From Gemmatimonadota bacterium (GTDB taxonomy: Bacteria; Gemmatimonadota; Gemmatimonadetes; Gemmatimonadales; Gemmatimonadaceae), in assembly GCA_947462095.1 (NCBI GenBank), contig CANHNQ010000009.1, positions 1 to 51,908 of the forward strand: a stretch of DNA of 51,908 bases, in the 5' to 3' direction. This document shows positions 51,161-51,908 of the stretch, one piece after another. Position 1 is the stretch's first letter, and each line of letters opens with the position of its first letter. The position numbers and the translations under genes are program-made. Under the pieces are notes generated by a model that was not told the origin of the DNA, did no database searches, and saw nothing but the letters and a program-made list of their open reading frames with translations.

Positions 51161-51762
51161 TGCACGTAGCCGATGATGGCGAGCACCAGGAACACGGCGT
51201 ACAGGATCGCCGTGAGCGGAAGCTGCCGGTTGATGAACAGGCCGATGTAGACCACGTCGACGGCGATCCACAGCAGCCAGTTCTCGAGGAGTTTGCGCGT
51301 CATCATGTACTGCGCCACGAGACTGATCGACACCAGCGCGGCGTCGAGCCACGGTAGCGCGGCCCCCGGCAGCCGGCGGGTAATCGTAGCCAGGGTGATC
51401 CACGTGACCAGGGCGATGGCAGTCATGATCACCGCAGTGCGACGCGACGTACGCGTCACGACCACGGCGTCGTGACTGGGTCCGCCGCGCAGCCAGTGCC
51501 ACCAGCCGTACAGCGACAACACGAGATACACCACCTGCAGCCCGGTGTCCGAGTAGAGACCGGTGCGCGCGAACACCACCACGTAGAAGCCGGCGTTGAG
51601 CACGCCGAGTGGCCAGCTCCAGATGTTCTCACGCGTGATGAGCCACACGTTGAGCACACCCGTGATGAAGCCGAAGAGCTCCGGGCAGGAGCTCCCGTGC
51701 GCGACGAGCCAGGCGCAGGGGTCGGACAGGAGGTGGAGCGCCGTACTGGTCATGACAGCCAA
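51106..51762 (-). CDS. PnuC-family vitamin transporter
   Basis: 218 residues with about seven transmembrane segments. The pattern ELFGFITGVLNVWLITRENIWSWPLGVLN is typical of PnuC, as are LVLSLYGWWHWLRGG and NWLLWIAVDVVYIGLFI. PnuC carries nicotinamide riboside; its close relative PnuT carries thiamine. The partner kinase favours the riboside, but a TPP riboswitch starts 25 bases upstream on the other strand, so thiamine cannot be excluded. Confidence 0.88.
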   Translation of the reverse strand: MAVMTSTALHLLSDPCAWLVAHGSSCPELFGFITGVLNVWLITRENIWSWPLGVLNAGFYVVVFARTGLYSDTGLQVVYLVLSLYGWWHWLRGGPSHDAVVVTRTSRRTAVIMTAIALVTWITLATITRRLPGAALPWLDAALVSISLVAQYMMTRKLLENWLLWIAVDVVYIGLFINRQLPLTAILYAVFLVLAIIGYVQWHRSAARTQRASSPASF

Positions 51763-51786
51763 AGCTAATTAGGGTTCACCGCACAT

Positions 51787-51869
51787 GACCGGGGTGCCGG
51801 CGCCGCCAGTGCGCGTTGGCTGAGAGAGTCCCGTAGAACCTGATCCGGCTCGTACCGGCGTAGGGAGTC
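51787..51869 (+). promoter_or_regulatory. TPP (THI-box) riboswitch
   Basis: The core elements are in order: GGGGTGCC, GGCTGAGAGAG, GAACCTGATCCGG, ACCGGCGTAGGGAG. CTGAGA and GAACCTGAT-CGTAGGGA are the conserved thiamine pyrophosphate pocket. The GGGAG at 51863-51867 in the closing strand also serves as the ribosome site, eight bases before the ATG at 51876. Bound TPP should therefore hide it and block translation. Confidence 0.93.
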
Positions 51870-51875
51870 CAATCG

Positions 51876-51908
51876 ATGTATCCGCACGCAATCGCGCGCC
51901 CATGGCGC
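51876..51908 (+). CDS. TPP-regulated gene, first 11 codons only
   Basis: An ATG eight bases after the riboswitch GGGAG begins MYPHAIARPWR and runs off the window. Too short to identify. TPP riboswitches normally control thiamine synthesis or uptake genes, such as thiC, tenA or an outer-membrane receptor. The start is well placed by the riboswitch. Confidence 0.7.
   Translation, partial: MYPHAIARPWR

Overview
The window is a GC-rich, gene-dense bacterial chromosome segment. About 31 kb of it is a flagellar, flagellin-glycosylation and chemotaxis island. The rest is housekeeping and accessory genes. The gene mix (FliW beside FlgL, an NtrC-type flagellar activator, CheD together with a CheZ-like and a CheX-like phosphatase, MsrPQ, SufE, a PnuC/NadR pair) and the base composition suggest a Gemmatimonadota (Gemmatimonas-like) bacterium. 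This is an inference from pattern, not a database result. No rRNA, tRNA, CRISPR array, insertion sequence or prophage gene was recognised.

Layout. 1-5546 (minus strand) is the early basal-body operon flgB-flgC-(fliE)-fliF-fliG-fliH-fliI, with an unrecognised small gene between flgC and fliE and with fliI cut by the window edge. A near-consensus sigma-54 promoter precedes flgB, and the gene upstream (5801-7291) encodes a sigma-54 enhancer-binding response regulator of the FlrC/FleR type. 7555-10874 (plus) is flgL-fliW-glycosyltransferase behind a sigma-28-type promoter. 10886-19078 (minus) is a putative flagellin-glycosylation cluster: SAM methyltransferase, PglD/PerB-like acyltransferase, PerA/VioA-like aminotransferase, three glycosyltransferase genes including a 922-residue multi-domain one, and a TPR-glycosyltransferase. 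The main block carries its own near-consensus sigma-54 promoter. 19261-23784 (plus) is fliC-fliD-fliS-fliT-like-unknown-flgM. 23828-31200 (plus) is the chemotaxis block cheY-cheZ-cheA-cheW-cheR-cheD-response regulator-cheX-like-cheB. Sigma-28-type promoters are visible before flgL, fliC, flgM, cheA and cheW. No chemoreceptor, fliA or csrA gene lies in the window.

31216-51908 is mixed: an orphan histidine kinase, a secreted unknown protein, an AlkA-like glycosylase, a TIGR01777 epimerase with an SRPBCC domain, a small zinc-ribbon membrane protein with an SPFH protein and a small unknown protein, a DapA-like aldolase with an NAD epimerase-like partner, PlsC, SufE, an ABC-type efflux system (adaptor, ATPase, permease), an aldo/keto reductase, MsrP-MsrQ, a GGDEF-EAL protein, a THUMP RNA methyltransferase, a DUF6526 protein, and a NadR-like kinase with a PnuC-like transporter. 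The right end carries a TPP riboswitch reading rightward into a gene cut by the window edge.

The regulatory picture inferred from sequence is a flagellar cascade. A sigma-54 activator switches on the basal body and, unusually, the glycosylation cluster. FlgM and sigma-28 then gate filament and chemotaxis genes. The glycosylation enzymes probably decorate the short flagellin encoded beside them. Intergenic DNA is mostly short. Three spots hold repeats: a 120-bp imperfect palindrome (34692-34811), 21-bp-period repeats with a palindrome (36681-36725), and a hairpin with 14-bp tandem repeats (39763-39824).
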